A DNA stretch of 64,000 bases from Streptomyces radicis (GTDB lineage: Bacteria > Actinomycetota > Actinomycetes > Streptomycetales > Streptomycetaceae). The stretch is from contig NZ_RBDY01000006.1 of the NCBI RefSeq assembly GCF_003626575.1, positions 62,001 through 126,000 of the forward strand, given 5' to 3'. Below, in pieces: positions 10,085 through 19,261 of the stretch. The position numbers were made by a program, and so were the translations under genes. The notes under the pieces are model-generated. The model searched no databases. It was not told where the DNA came from and worked only from the letters and a program-made list of their open reading frames with translations. Each line of letters opens with the position of its first letter. The first letter of the stretch is position 1.

Positions 10085-10119
10085 GGCCGCGGCGCCGGGC
10101 GCACCCCTGTGTCGGCTCG

Positions 10120-11730
10120 TCAGAAGCCTCGGGTGCGCTTGGCGCCGCGGCGGCCTATCGGGGTGGTGAGCCCCGGGGTCTTGATGAACAGCCGCGCGGT
10201 CTCGCTGCCGAGATTGACCCCGACGGCGATGGCCAGGGCGAGGGTGATGGCGCTCAGGAGGTTCTCGAGGCCGGTGTTGACATCGCCCTGGGCGAAGCCG
10301 AGCAGGCCGAGGTAGACCGCGCTGCCGGGGAGCAACGGGCCGATGGCGGCGGTGACATACGGCAGCGACGACGTGAACCGGTAACGCGACTGGAGCTGCC
10401 CGAACAGTCCCACCATCCCCGCGCCCACCGCCGTCGCCGCGAACGGCGACAGCCCCGCCGTGTCGTGCATCGCCCCGTAGATGAGCCAGGCGATCCCGCC
10501 GTTGACCGTGGCGGGGAGAACGGTGTTCCTCGCCTGCTGGAGCAGGACGCAGAACGTCAGGGAGAGCAGCAGGGCCGCGGCCAGCTGGATCCCTGGGCGG
10601 ACGGCGCGGTCGACCACGTCGGGGTCGAGCCGCACGCCGGACGTCTCGCCGATGTAGAGGACGCCGAGGACCCCGCAGACGATGCCGACGCTGAGGTAGA
10701 CCACCTCGAGGAGGCGGGCCGAGGCGGTCAGGTAGTAGCCGGTGAGGCCGTCCTGGACCCCGGCGACCAGGGCCCGCCCCGGGATCAGCGCGAACAGCCC
10801 ACCGGTGATCATCGCGGCGGCCTGCACCTCCTCGCCGCCGGAGGAGTGGAGCGCGGCCCAGGCCACCCCGACCGCGGCCGGTGGCATCGCCGCGACCACG
10901 AACTGGTAGAACTCCGGCAGCGCCCTGCTCGCCGCCAGCCAGGCCAGGCGGTCGCCGGCCATGGCGCCGAGGGCGGCGAGCAGGAACACCTGCCAGCCGC
11001 CGCCGACCAGCGTGCTGGCCGCGCCGGCGAGCAGCCCGGCGGCAACGGTCAGCTGCCACTTGGTGAACGGGTGCCGGTTCCGCCGGATGGTCGCCAGCCG
11101 CCCGTACGCCTCCTCCAGCGTGACCTCGCCGGAGGAGATGTCGTCCACCAGCTGGAACACCGAGGCCAGCCGCGTGTAGTCGGTGCCGCGGCGGCGGACC
11201 GTCCGGCTGAGCGAGACCGGCGGGTCCACCAGCGACGGCTGGTGGGTGATCGAGATCAGCGTGAACGTGACCGTCGCCTCGCACCGGTCCAGGCCGTAGG
11301 CGTGGGTGACGCCGAACATGGCCGCCTCCACGTCCTCGGCCCCCTCGCCCCCGGCGAGCAGCAGCTCGCCGATGCGGAGCGTGAGGTCGAGCACCCTGGG
11401 CACGGCGGGGGCGGTCTCGTCGTCCCCGCCGCGCGCGACCCGCTCGGGCGCGGGCCGCTCGGCCAGCGGCAGCCGGACCATGCTGCGCATGCGGTCCTGC
11501 CAGGGTGCCGTCTTGGCCCAGGCGACCGCCGGGATGCCCTGAGCCGGGGTGAACTCGTTGTGTGGCTCGGTGCGGGGGGCGACGGTCAGGCCCTCGGGTA
11601 TCGCGAACTCGGAGGTCGGGTGGTCGGGGTCGGACGAGGGAAGCTCCAGCCCTCGGGGAACGGCGAACCCCGAGGTGGTCTCCTGATCCGTCGGCTCCTG
11701 ACCGCCCGGCCGTGTGATCTCGCCGGCCAC
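10120..11730 (-). CDS. Threonine/serine exporter family protein (ThrE type)
   Basis: The 536-residue product has the two-part ThrE architecture: a soluble, Pro-rich N-terminus (about 1-110), a DUF1212-type domain with VLDLTLRIGELLLAGGEGAEDVE, several membrane helices (from about 220), and a second membrane block of the DUF3815 type to the C-terminus. Family members export threonine and serine; the substrate here is inferred. GTG at 11730 has GAGGAG about 11 bases upstream. The gene converges on gdx. Confidence 0.85.
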   Translation of the reverse strand: MAGEITRPGGQEPTDQETTSGFAVPRGLELPSSDPDHPTSEFAIPEGLTVAPRTEPHNEFTPAQGIPAVAWAKTAPWQDRMRSMVRLPLAERPAPERVARGGDDETAPAVPRVLDLTLRIGELLLAGGEGAEDVEAAMFGVTHAYGLDRCEATVTFTLISITHQPSLVDPPVSLSRTVRRRGTDYTRLASVFQLVDDISSGEVTLEEAYGRLATIRRNRHPFTKWQLTVAAGLLAGAASTLVGGGWQVFLLAALGAMAGDRLAWLAASRALPEFYQFVVAAMPPAAVGVAWAALHSSGGEEVQAAAMITGGLFALIPGRALVAGVQDGLTGYYLTASARLLEVVYLSVGIVCGVLGVLYIGETSGVRLDPDVVDRAVRPGIQLAAALLLSLTFCVLLQQARNTVLPATVNGGIAWLIYGAMHDTAGLSPFAATAVGAGMVGLFGQLQSRYRFTSSLPYVTAAIGPLLPGSAVYLGLLGFAQGDVNTGLENLLSAITLALAIAVGVNLGSETARLFIKTPGLTTPIGRRGAKRTRGF

Positions 11731-11849
11731 GTGTGATGCGCTCCTCGCTCAGGACGTCCAGGGCCATCAGCCCTATGGCCCCTTTGCGAGGATAGGATGA
11801 TCCTCCTTATCTCCCCCAAAACGTTGGTGCCCCGCAGCCGTGAGACTGG

Positions 11850-12613
11850 TCACCGCCCGGTCTGCCGCGCGGCATTGGCCAGGACGGCCTCGCGGAGATA
11901 GGCGGCCAGCCCAGGCCGTCCTCCTTCGACGCCCGCCCGATAGCGCTCGTCGGAGACGAACAGCTCCGCGATACCGACATGGACCTCGTAGGGGCAGTCG
12001 TAGGAGAAGCCGCAGATCTGGCGGCGATGCTCCTCGGCCAGGTCCATCGCGGCGGGCGAGCCGGGCGCCGCGCCGGACTCCATCGCGGCGACCCAGCGCC
12101 GGTTGAGGTCCTCGGCCGCCGCCTTGATCCGCTCCCGGTCCTCCTTTCCGTAACGCGCCGTCCTGCGCTGGGACTCGGCGAACGCCTCGGTCCCTCCCCA
12201 GCGCCGCTCGGCCTCCTCCGCGTGCTCGTCGGGGTCGAAGTCCCCGAACACCTCGAACTTCTCCTCCGGGGTGAGGTTGATGCCCAATCTCCGTGCCTCC
12301 ATGGCTCGTTCGACGGCCGCGGCCATGCCGCGCAGCTTCTCGACGCGGGCCGTCAGCAGCCCGTGCTGGCGCCGCAGGTGCTCCTGGGGATCCGCGTCGG
12401 GTCGTCCAGCAGCACGGCGATCTCCTCCAGGGGGAAGCCGAGCTCCCGGTAGAAGAGGATCTGCTGAAGCCGGTCGAGGTCGGCGTCCGTGTACCGCCGG
12501 TGGCCCGCGTGCGTGCGCTCGCTGGGCACCAGCAGCCCGATCTCGTCGTAGTGGTGCAGGGCACGCACCGTCACCCCGGCGACATCGGCGACCCGGCCGA
12601 CCGCATGGCTCAC
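11850..12613 (-). pseudogene. TipA-like MerR regulator interrupted by a frameshift
   Basis: Two reading frames together make one TipAL-type protein. The first (12613 down to about 12392) encodes the MerR DNA-binding half, with GRVADVAGVTVRALHHYDEI and the second helix-turn-helix ending LLDDP. The second frame continues with DADPQEHLRRQHGLLTARVEKL, the dimerisation coiled coil, and a complete TipAS ligand-binding domain (FGDFDPDEHAEEAERRWGG, RTARYGKEDRERI). Restoring one G in the CCCGACGCGG region near 12393-12400 would rejoin them into about 254 residues. Either the gene is broken or the sequence has a one-base error. TipAS domains bind thiopeptide-like drugs. A MerR-type operator lies just upstream. 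Confidence 0.85.
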
Positions 12614-12648
12614 GTCCGTCTCCTCGCTGTCCGATCACCACCGTCGTC

Positions 12649-12665
12649 CCTCACGTGGCGTGAGG
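12649..12665 (-). promoter_or_regulatory. MerR-type operator in the promoter of the TipA-like gene
   Basis: CCTCACG and CGTGAGG form a perfect 7-bp dyad with a three-base centre. Read on the minus strand it sits in a 19-base spacer between TTGCTC and GACGGT, the overlong spacing used by MerR activators, and lies about 35 bases before the regulator start. This suggests autoregulation. Confidence 0.65.
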
Positions 12666-12688
12666 AGCAAGTCGTGGAGCCGGATGCG

Positions 12689-13432
12689 TCAGGCGTCGCG
12701 GCTCCGCAGCGCCCCATATCCCCCGACGAGGGCCGCCAGGGACCAGACCAGCAGCACGGCCGAGGCCGCCGGAGGCCCATAGGGGTCCGCGTCGCCGGTC
12801 ATCAGCACCGAGCCCGCCACCGACGGCAGCAGATCCGCGGCTCGGTCCAGCCACTCCATATCGCTGAGCTTCATCAACTGGGGCATCGGGATGAGCAGGA
12901 GCACCAGAGAGGTGATGGTCCCCGCCGCCCCGCGCAGCACGGTACCCAGGCCCAGGGCGATCATGGCCAGGGCCGCCACATACCCGGCGGTGCCCAGGGC
13001 CGCGGCCACGGCCTCGCCCGCGGTGAACGCGCCGAGCTCCCCCATCAGCGGCGCGGCGGTGGCCGTGCCGACCGCGCTCAGGAGCAGCCCGGCGCCGCCT
13101 ATGACGGCCCCGAGCACCAGCGCCTTGCCCGCGAGCATCCTCCCGCGGATGGGCACGCTGTGCAGCGTGGAGCTGATGGATCCGCTGGAGTACTCGCCGG
13201 TGATGGCGAGGGCGGCCAGCGCGACCAGGGTGAGCTGGGCCAGCAGGACGGCCTCCGCGACGGCGTCGGGGGCGGCGTCGAAGGTGGATATGCCGTTCTC
13301 CGCGCTGGCCGTGGCGGATCCCCCGACGACGGCCGAGCCCAGCACGGTCAACGCCATGGTGGCCACCAGACTCCACGGCGTGCTCCGCAGGCTCCACAGC
13401 TTGGTCCACTCGAAGGCGAGTACGCCTTTCAT
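12689..13432 (-). CDS. ABC-2 type transporter permease (antibiotic-exporter type), module A
   Basis: The 247-residue product begins with the hallmark FEWTKLWSLRSTPWSLVATM and has about six membrane helices. The GEYSSGSISSTLHSVP segment is typical of permeases partnered with BcrA/CcmA-like ATPases that export lantibiotics or peptide drugs. It overlaps the ATPase gene by four bases (ATGA), so the two are translationally coupled. It is a paralogue of the permease at 39722-40465 and ends with the same RSRDA/RTRDA tail. Confidence 0.85.
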   Translation of the reverse strand: MKGVLAFEWTKLWSLRSTPWSLVATMALTVLGSAVVGGSATASAENGISTFDAAPDAVAEAVLLAQLTLVALAALAITGEYSSGSISSTLHSVPIRGRMLAGKALVLGAVIGGAGLLLSAVGTATAAPLMGELGAFTAGEAVAAALGTAGYVAALAMIALGLGTVLRGAAGTITSLVLLLIPMPQLMKLSDMEWLDRAADLLPSVAGSVLMTGDADPYGPPAASAVLLVWSLAALVGGYGALRSRDA

Positions 13433-14340
13433 TTCGCCTCTCTTTCGCCGTATTCGACGCTGGCCGCCGTCAACTCCATGTACGCCTGCTCGAGGGTGGC
13501 CCTCCGGGCGCTCAGCTCATACAGGGGGACGCCATGGCGAAATGCCAACTCGCCTATGTCGTCGAGCGATCCGCCCGTCACGAGGATTTCGCCCTCGCCC
13601 GGGGATTCCACGGTCATTCCCGCGTGGGTCAACCGCTCCCTCAGCTCGCTCGCCTTGGGGGAGCGGACCAGGACGGCGTTGCGTGAACTGCCGCCCAGGA
13701 CCTCGCCGATGGGCGCGTCGGCTATCAGCCGCCCGCGGCCGATGACCACCAGGTGATCGGCGGTGTCCTGCATCTCGCTCATCAGATGGCTGGAGAGCAG
13801 GACCGTGCGGCCCTCGGCGGCCAGCGAGCGGATCAGCTCGCGGATCCAGCGGACGCCGTCAGGGTCGAGCCCGTTCACCGGCTCGTCAAGGAGCAGCACG
13901 CCAGGGTCCCCGAGCAGGGCGGCGGCGATGCCGAGTCGCTGCCGCATGCCCAGCGAGAAGGAGCCGACGCGCTTGCGCGCCACCGATGTCAGGCCCACCA
14001 GCTCCAGGACCGCGTCGACCCGGCGGGCGGGGATGCCGTCGCTGCGCGCGATGCCGAGCAGGTGGCTCCTGGCCGTCCGGCCCGGGTGGGCGGAGCGGGC
14101 CTCGAGCAGCGCGCCCACCTCCCTGAGGGGGTGGCGCAACGCGGCATAGGGTCGCCCGCCGATCAGCGCGCTGCCCGATGTGGGGGCGTCGAGGCCGGTG
14201 ATCAGGCGCATCGTCGTGGATTTCCCCGCGCCATTGGGCCCGAGGAATCCCGTCACCCTGCCCGGCTCGATTTCCAGGGTGAGATCGGCCACCGCCGCTT
14301 TCTCCCCATACCTCTTGGTGAGGCCATCCAGAACAATCAC
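13429..14340 (-). CDS. ABC transporter ATP-binding protein (BcrA-like), module A
   Basis: The 303-residue ATPase has Walker A GPNGAGKS, the signature SFSLGMRQRLG, Walker B LLLDEP and the H-loop SSHLMSE, followed by a C-terminal domain of about 90 residues seen in bacitracin/lantibiotic exporters. GTG at 14340 is chosen because a -10 hexamer TAGCGT (14353-14348) lies seven bases upstream, so the message is leaderless. The neighbouring permease and the divergent two-component system point to a drug or cell-wall-stress exporter. Confidence 0.88.
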   Translation of the reverse strand: MIVLDGLTKRYGEKAAVADLTLEIEPGRVTGFLGPNGAGKSTTMRLITGLDAPTSGSALIGGRPYAALRHPLREVGALLEARSAHPGRTARSHLLGIARSDGIPARRVDAVLELVGLTSVARKRVGSFSLGMRQRLGIAAALLGDPGVLLLDEPVNGLDPDGVRWIRELIRSLAAEGRTVLLSSHLMSEMQDTADHLVVIGRGRLIADAPIGEVLGGSSRNAVLVRSPKASELRERLTHAGMTVESPGEGEILVTGGSLDDIGELAFRHGVPLYELSARRATLEQAYMELTAASVEYGEREAK

Positions 14341-14450
14341 GGGTCCCACGCTAGGGATCGCGGGGGCGGTCCACATCTGGTCGATCGGCAGGGAAAGACC
14401 TTACTTTCGTCAGTTCCGGGGGCTGTTGGCGCGTTGCTAGCGTTGCGGGA
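14341..14450. promoter_or_regulatory. Divergent promoter region with two leaderless start sites
   Basis: On the minus strand TAGCGT (14353-14348) stands seven bases before the GTG of the ABC ATPase. On the plus strand TAGCGT (14438-14443) stands seven bases before the ATG of the histidine kinase. Neither start has a Shine-Dalgarno sequence. The shared 110-base region is the natural target of the adjacent response regulator. Confidence 0.7.
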
Positions 14451-15929
14451 ATGAAGCGCTGGATGTCCCGGCCCCCTTTTCGGGCCTTCTTCGCCCCGAG
14501 CGGCAGCAGCCTGTTGACGGTCGCGGCCGCGATGAGCCTGCTGCGGCAGGTTGAGGGTCCCGACTATCAGGCGCTGGCCCTCACGACGGTCGTGATCAGC
14601 GTGTTGGCCGGGCGCCGCACGGGCGAGCTGCGGCACGCCCAGTACATCTTCGTGGCCCTGGTGGCGGCGGGGGTGCTGGTGTCCCTCTTCTCCGGAGGTC
14701 TCACCGGCTGGGTCAACGTCCTGATCATCCAGTTCGGGACGGTGCTCGGGCCCTGGTGGGTGGGGAGTTGGTGGCGCCAGCGGGCTGAGCTGGTGCAGGC
14801 GGGCTGGGAGCGCGCGGCCAGGCTCCAGCGCGAGAAGGACATGGCGGCCGAGCAGGCGCGCCTGAGGGAGCGGGCCCGCATCGCCCAGGACATGCACGAC
14901 TCGCTCGGGCACGAGCTGAGCCTGATGGCGTTGGTGGCCGGGGGACTTGAGCTGTCGCCCGATCTCGGGGAGTCCCATCGGGCCACGGCGGCGCGGCTGC
15001 GGGCCGGGGCCGTGGCTGCCACCGAGCGGCTGCACGAGATCATCGGCCTGCTCGGGGAGCGCCCCGAGGAGTCGTCGGCCGGGACGGCGGACGACGACAT
15101 CGCGGGCCTGGTGGAGCGGGCGCGGAAGTCGGGCGTGCGGGTGGAGTTGGAGCGGCGCGGCGCGCTGGAGGACCCGGACGCGGGGGCGACATGGTCGGCG
15201 ACGACCCGGCACGCGGCACGACGGGTGGTGCAGGAGTCCCTGACCAACGCCGTCAAGCACGCGCCGGGCGGGGACATAGTGGTCCTGGTGGAGCGCACGG
15301 CGGACGAGGCGGTGATCACCGTGACCAATGGGCCTCCACCACCGCCCGAGGTGGGAGCGGCGGCACCGGCCGCGCCGGTCAGCGGGAGCGGGACGGGGCT
15401 GATCAGCCTGGACGAGCGGATACGCCTGGCGGGCGGCAGCCTGCGTGCCGGGCCACGCGAGGAGGGCTTCGAGGTGGTCGCCCGGCTGCCACGGGTGCCA
15501 CCCCCGGCGCGGCCGGAGCGGGAGAAGGCGCCGTCCGCCGAGCCAGGGCCGCCGGAGGAGTTGCGCTCGGCCAGGAAGCGGGCGCGCCGCCACCTGCTGC
15601 GGGCCTCGACGCTGCCGGTGGGGATGATCGTGGCCCTGGTGGGTGTCCTGCTCGTCCTCTATGCGCTGACCGTGGAGGCCACGTCGCTTGAGCCCGCCGA
15701 CTACGAGCGGATGCGACTGGGGCAGCCCAGGGGCGAGTTGGCCGAGATGCTCACCGACGGGGTGGACCGGCCTTCGCCGCTGCTGCTGGAGCCGCCGATC
15801 CAGGAGGGCGCCGACTGCGAGTACTACCGCGCCGATGACAACATCTTCGATCTGTCGGACACGATGTACCGGCTCTGCTTCGACGAGAGGGGGCAGCTGG
15901 TCTCCAAGGACACGCTCCACCGGAAGTAG
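14451..15929 (+). CDS. Sensor histidine kinase (NarL family) with an extra C-terminal membrane segment and extracytoplasmic domain, module A
   Basis: The 492-residue protein has N-terminal membrane helices (about 20-110), a HisKA_3 dimerisation helix with the phospho-acceptor His149 in QDMHDSLGHEL, and an ATPase domain with the N-box ESLTNAVKHAPG and a G-box GSGTGLISLDERI. Unlike a normal kinase it continues: a basic linker, another membrane helix (about 388-410), then about 80 residues resembling the SmpA/OmlA (BamE-like) fold, with YERMRLGQPRGELAEML. That last domain should lie outside the cell. It shares a promoter region with the divergent ABC exporter and is followed by its response regulator. 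Confidence 0.85.
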   Translation: MKRWMSRPPFRAFFAPSGSSLLTVAAAMSLLRQVEGPDYQALALTTVVISVLAGRRTGELRHAQYIFVALVAAGVLVSLFSGGLTGWVNVLIIQFGTVLGPWWVGSWWRQRAELVQAGWERAARLQREKDMAAEQARLRERARIAQDMHDSLGHELSLMALVAGGLELSPDLGESHRATAARLRAGAVAATERLHEIIGLLGERPEESSAGTADDDIAGLVERARKSGVRVELERRGALEDPDAGATWSATTRHAARRVVQESLTNAVKHAPGGDIVVLVERTADEAVITVTNGPPPPPEVGAAAPAAPVSGSGTGLISLDERIRLAGGSLRAGPREEGFEVVARLPRVPPPARPEREKAPSAEPGPPEELRSARKRARRHLLRASTLPVGMIVALVGVLLVLYALTVEATSLEPADYERMRLGQPRGELAEMLTDGVDRPSPLLLEPPIQEGADCEYYRADDNIFDLSDTMYRLCFDERGQLVSKDTLHRK

Positions 15930-15958
15930 GGGCCAGGGACGCACGGGAGGAGATCGCG

Positions 15959-16633
15959 ATGGCGGAGCGGCTGCGGGTGCTGATCGCGGACGACGAGCCG
16001 ATGATCCGGGTCGGGGTGCGGGGCATCCTGGCGTCGGACGACGGGGTCGAGGTGGTGGCCGAGGCGGCCGACGGCCGGGAGGCCGTCGAGCTGGCCCGGG
16101 CGCACCGGCCGGATGTGGCGCTGCTCGACATCCGGATGCCGGGCACGGACGGGCTGACGGCGCTGGACGAGATACGGGCGGTGGTCCCGGACACGGCGGT
16201 GATCATGCTCACCACGTTCGGGCAGGACGAGTACATCGCCCGGGCCCTGGACGGGGGCGCGGCGGGGTTCCTGCTCAAGGCGTCGGATCCACGGGAGTTG
16301 CTCGCGGGGGTCCATGCCGTGGCGGGCGGGGCGGCCTGTCTCTCACCGCGCGTGGCGCGCCGGGTCATCAGCGAGCTGCGGGCCGGCGCGGGGGTGCGGG
16401 GGCGGCGCGCCATGGAGCTGACGGCGGCGCTCAGCGATCGGGAGCGCGCGGTGCTGGCCATGATGGGCGAGGGCCTGTCCAACGCGGAGATCGCTCGCCG
16501 CCTGTACCTGGTGGAGGGCACGGTGAAGAGCTATGTGAGCACGGTTCTGAGCAGGCTTCATGTGCGGAACCGAGTACAGGCGGCGATCATCGCCTACGAG
16601 GCGGGGTTGGTCCGCGGCGGGGAGGGGACGTGA
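15959..16633 (+). CDS. NarL/FixJ-type response regulator, module A
   Basis: The 224-residue product has a receiver domain with acidic pocket DDE (11-13), phospho-acceptor Asp57 in LLDIRMPG and Lys107 in FLLKAS, and a LuxR-type helix-turn-helix (LSNAEIARRLYLVEGTVKSY). It follows the kinase by 29 bases with a GGGAGGAG ribosome-binding site, so the pair is one operon. The most likely target is the divergent ABC exporter promoter. Confidence 0.92.
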   Translation: MAERLRVLIADDEPMIRVGVRGILASDDGVEVVAEAADGREAVELARAHRPDVALLDIRMPGTDGLTALDEIRAVVPDTAVIMLTTFGQDEYIARALDGGAAGFLLKASDPRELLAGVHAVAGGAACLSPRVARRVISELRAGAGVRGRRAMELTAALSDRERAVLAMMGEGLSNAEIARRLYLVEGTVKSYVSTVLSRLHVRNRVQAAIIAYEAGLVRGGEGT

Positions 16634-16639
16634 GCGGGG

Positions 16640-17452
16640 TCAGGAGCCCAGCCGCGCATAGCGGTGGAGGGCCAGCGGGACGAAGATCGCGAGCAGGAGC
16701 AGGGGCGAGGCCGCCGCCAGGGCGATCGTGTGGTCGGCCGCCCATGTCCCGCTCTCCCAGCCGGGGTTGCCGAAGAGCTCGCGGACCGCTCCCGCGGTGG
16801 CGGACATGGGGTTCCAGTCGGCCATCGCACCCATCCAGTCCGGCATGGTGTCCGGGGAGGTGAAGGCGTTGGACATGAAGGCGACCGGCCAGACCAGGAT
16901 CTGGACGGCCTGGACCATCTCCGGCTTGCGGGCGACCAGTCCGAGGTAGATGGCGACCCACAGCATGGCGAAGCGCAGCAGGAGCAGCAGCCCGATGGTG
17001 GCCAGGGCCTCGGTCGCGGTGCCGTTCCACCGCCAGCCGATGGCCCAGCCGGCGCCCAGCATGACCAGCAGGCCCACCGCGGAGTTGATCATGTCGAGCA
17101 GGCTGCGGCCGACAAGCACCGATGAGGGGGCGATGGGCATGGAGCGGAAGCGGTCAAGGACGCCGCGCTCGATGTCCTGGGTGATCGCGACCATGGTCGC
17201 CTCCAGGCCGAAGGCCATGGTCAGGGCGAGCATGCCGGGGACGAGGAAGTCGGTGTAGTCGCCGCCGCCCTCGACGGCCATGCCGCCGCCGATGAAGTAG
17301 GCGAACATGACCATCATCATCACCGGGAAGAGCAGCCCGACGACCATGGTGCCGGGCTGGCGGCCCCAGTGGGCCACTCCCCTGCGGGTCATGGTGACCG
17401 CGTCGGCAACGGCCCGCTGGCCGCGGCCGAGGGGGACGGTTCGGGTGCTCAT
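16640..17452 (-). CDS. ABC-2 transporter permease, DrrB-like
   Basis: The 270-residue protein has six predicted membrane helices and the ABC-2 signature region around [20 protein letters not shown], as in daunorubicin-type exporters. It overlaps the ATPase gene by four bases, which couples their translation. The pair should export a hydrophobic drug-like compound; the substrate is unknown. It converges on the response-regulator gene with only six bases between. Confidence 0.88.
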   Translation of the reverse strand: MSTRTVPLGRGQRAVADAVTMTRRGVAHWGRQPGTMVVGLLFPVMMMVMFAYFIGGGMAVEGGGDYTDFLVPGMLALTMAFGLEATMVAITQDIERGVLDRFRSMPIAPSSVLVGRSLLDMINSAVGLLVMLGAGWAIGWRWNGTATEALATIGLLLLLRFAMLWVAIYLGLVARKPEMVQAVQILVWPVAFMSNAFTSPDTMPDWMGAMADWNPMSATAGAVRELFGNPGWESGTWAADHTIALAAASPLLLLAIFVPLALHRYARLGS

Positions 17453-18453
17453 ACCGTCGCCTTCCGCTGGTCGCCGGTCGGGTGGTCGCCGATCAGGTGG
17501 AGGAAGACCTCGTCGAGGGTGGGACGGCGGACCGCGATGTCCTCCGCGTCGATCCCGGCGGCGGCCAGCCCCTGGACCGTGGCGGTCAGGGCGGCCATCC
17601 GGTCGGTGACCGTGGCGCTGACCAGGCGGCGGTCGGGGTCGGTCGTCACCGCGTCGGTGCCCGAGGCACCGGTCAGGGTGGTCACGGCGTCATTCAGCCG
17701 GTGGGCGTCGCGGACCACGACGTCGACGCGGTCGGCGCCGACGGTGGCCTTCAGCTCGTCGGGAGTCCCCTCGGCGATGCGGCGGCCGCCGTCGATCAGG
17801 GAGATCCGGTCGGCGAGTTGGTCGGCCTCCTCCAGGTACTGGGTGGTGAGCAGCACGGTGGTGCCCGCGTCGGCGAGGGAGCGCACGGCGTTCCACACCT
17901 CGGTACGGCCGCGGGGGTCGAGGCCGGTGGTCGGCTCGTCCAGGAAGAGGATCTCGGGCGCCATGATCAGGCTGGCCGCCAGGTCGAGCCTGCGGCGCAT
18001 GCCGCCGCTGTAGTGGCGGACGGCCTTGGTGCCGGTGTCGGCCAGGTCGAACCGTTCGAGCAGCTCGGCCGCGCGGCGGGCGGCGCCGGGGCCGCCGAGG
18101 TGGTAGAGGCGGCCGAAGAGCTCGAGGTTCTGGCGGCCGCTCAGCTCCTCGTCGAGCGCGGCGTGCTGGCCGAGCAGCCCGATGCGGTAGCGGATCCGGT
18201 CGGGCTCGGCCGTCACGTCGTACCCCGCCACCTCGGCCCGCCCCGCGGTGGGCCGCAGCAGCGTGGTGAGGATCCGGACGGCGGTGGTCTTGCCCGCGCC
18301 GTTGGGCCCGAGGACGCCATGGACCGTGCCGCGCGGGACGAGCAGGTCGAGGCCGTCCAACGCGGGCTTGGCCGCCTTGCCCGTGCCATAGGTCTTGCGG
18401 AGATCGTCGGCGAGGATCGCCGCGGATCGTTTGCGTTCTTCGCGGATGTGCAC
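17449..18453 (-). CDS. ABC transporter ATP-binding protein, DrrA-like
   Basis: This 334-residue ATPase has Walker A GPNGAGKT, signature [11 protein letters not shown], Walker [16 protein letters not shown] (typical of daunorubicin-resistance ATPases) and the C-terminal [11 protein letters not shown] motif that DrrA uses to contact its permease. GTG at 18453 has an excellent AAGGAGG ribosome-binding site. It is divergent from a padR gene and the shared region has two similar dyads, so PadR control is likely. Confidence 0.92.
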   Translation of the reverse strand: MHIREERKRSAAILADDLRKTYGTGKAAKPALDGLDLLVPRGTVHGVLGPNGAGKTTAVRILTTLLRPTAGRAEVAGYDVTAEPDRIRYRIGLLGQHAALDEELSGRQNLELFGRLYHLGGPGAARRAAELLERFDLADTGTKAVRHYSGGMRRRLDLAASLIMAPEILFLDEPTTGLDPRGRTEVWNAVRSLADAGTTVLLTTQYLEEADQLADRISLIDGGRRIAEGTPDELKATVGADRVDVVVRDAHRLNDAVTTLTGASGTDAVTTDPDRRLVSATVTDRMAALTATVQGLAAAGIDAEDIAVRRPTLDEVFLHLIGDHPTGDQRKATV

Positions 18454-18501
18454 CCGTCCTCCTTCGGTCTGGGTCGGGAGGGTCGCCACCCAGCCCCACT
18501 A

Positions 18502-18567
18502 GTCAAGTTTGACCAATCAAGCGCCCTGGGAGGCTACTCCACCGCCCCTTGCTAGTCAAACTTGATT
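18502..18567. promoter_or_regulatory. Pair of TCAA(N2)TTGA-type dyads between drrA-like and padR genes
   Basis: GTCAAGTTTGAC (18502-18513) and AGTCAAACTTGATT (18554-18567; core TCAAACTTGA 18556-18565) share the same palindromic core in an otherwise unrelated intergenic region. Each lies near one of the two divergent promoters; TACCAT (18567-18572) is a possible padR -10. They look like operators of the PadR repressor. Confidence 0.65.
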
Positions 18568-18630
18568 ACCATCGCGGTGAGAGACTGCTTCTCCGGACAG
18601 CTGAGGACGAGGAAGAAGAGGCGACGGCGG

Positions 18631-19242
18631 ATGTCGGTCATGCGGCTGCTGGTTCTCGGCGCGGTGCGTCAGCACGGCCGGGCGCACGGCTACCAGGTGC
18701 GGAACGACCTGGAGTTCTGGGGCGCCCATCAGTGGTCGACGGCGAAACCGGGCTCGATCTACCACGCCCTGAAGCAGATGGCCAAGCAGGGCCTGCTGCT
18801 GGCCCACGAGACCGCGCCCAGCACGGTCGGCGGCCCGCCGCGCACGGAGTACGAGCTGACCGACGCGGGCGAGGAGACGTATCTGGAGCTGTTGCGGGAG
18901 TCGTTGCGCGCCCATGACCAGCGGATCGACGTGCTGACGACGGGGGTGGGGTTCATCGTGGACCTCCCCCGCGAGGAGGCCGTCGCGCTGCTCAAGGAGC
19001 GGGTCGCCGCGCTCGACGGCTGGCGCGAGGAGGTGCGGCGCCACTGGACCCCGCAATCCACGCCCGCCGAGTGGGGCCACATCGGCGAGATCATGCGGCT
19101 CTGGATCCACAACTCGGAGAGCAGCGCCGAGTGGACCCGGGGCCTGATCGAGCGCCTCGAGGGTGGCGCCTATGTGATGGCGGGCGAGGGCGAGCGCAGC
19201 GTGGAGGTGCTGCCGGAGGGGATGGAGAACCCCTTCGGCTAA
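18631..19242 (+). CDS. PadR-family transcriptional regulator
   Basis: The 203-residue product has the PadR winged helix at the N-terminus (MRLLVLGAVRQHGRAHGYQV, then WSTAKPGSIYHALKQM) and a helical C-terminal dimerisation domain (about 95-190). PadR repressors next to DrrAB-like exporters usually release on drug binding. The ATG at 18631 fits family N-termini; the upstream extension to 18562 would run through the operator region. Confidence 0.9.
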   Translation: MSVMRLLVLGAVRQHGRAHGYQVRNDLEFWGAHQWSTAKPGSIYHALKQMAKQGLLLAHETAPSTVGGPPRTEYELTDAGEETYLELLRESLRAHDQRIDVLTTGVGFIVDLPREEAVALLKERVAALDGWREEVRRHWTPQSTPAEWGHIGEIMRLWIHNSESSAEWTRGLIERLEGGAYVMAGEGERSVEVLPEGMENPFG

Positions 19243-19261
19243 CGGGCCGGACCCGCGGGCC

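Noticed and set aside
7612..10104. A single long minus-strand gene covering dacB, ppa antisense and the gdx region
   Set aside because: The conserved carboxypeptidase begins at 9009; the upstream part is antisense to ppa and the riboswitch.
18562..18630. Upstream-extended start of the padR gene
   Set aside because: The extension would lie on the operator and adds a basic stretch absent from the family.
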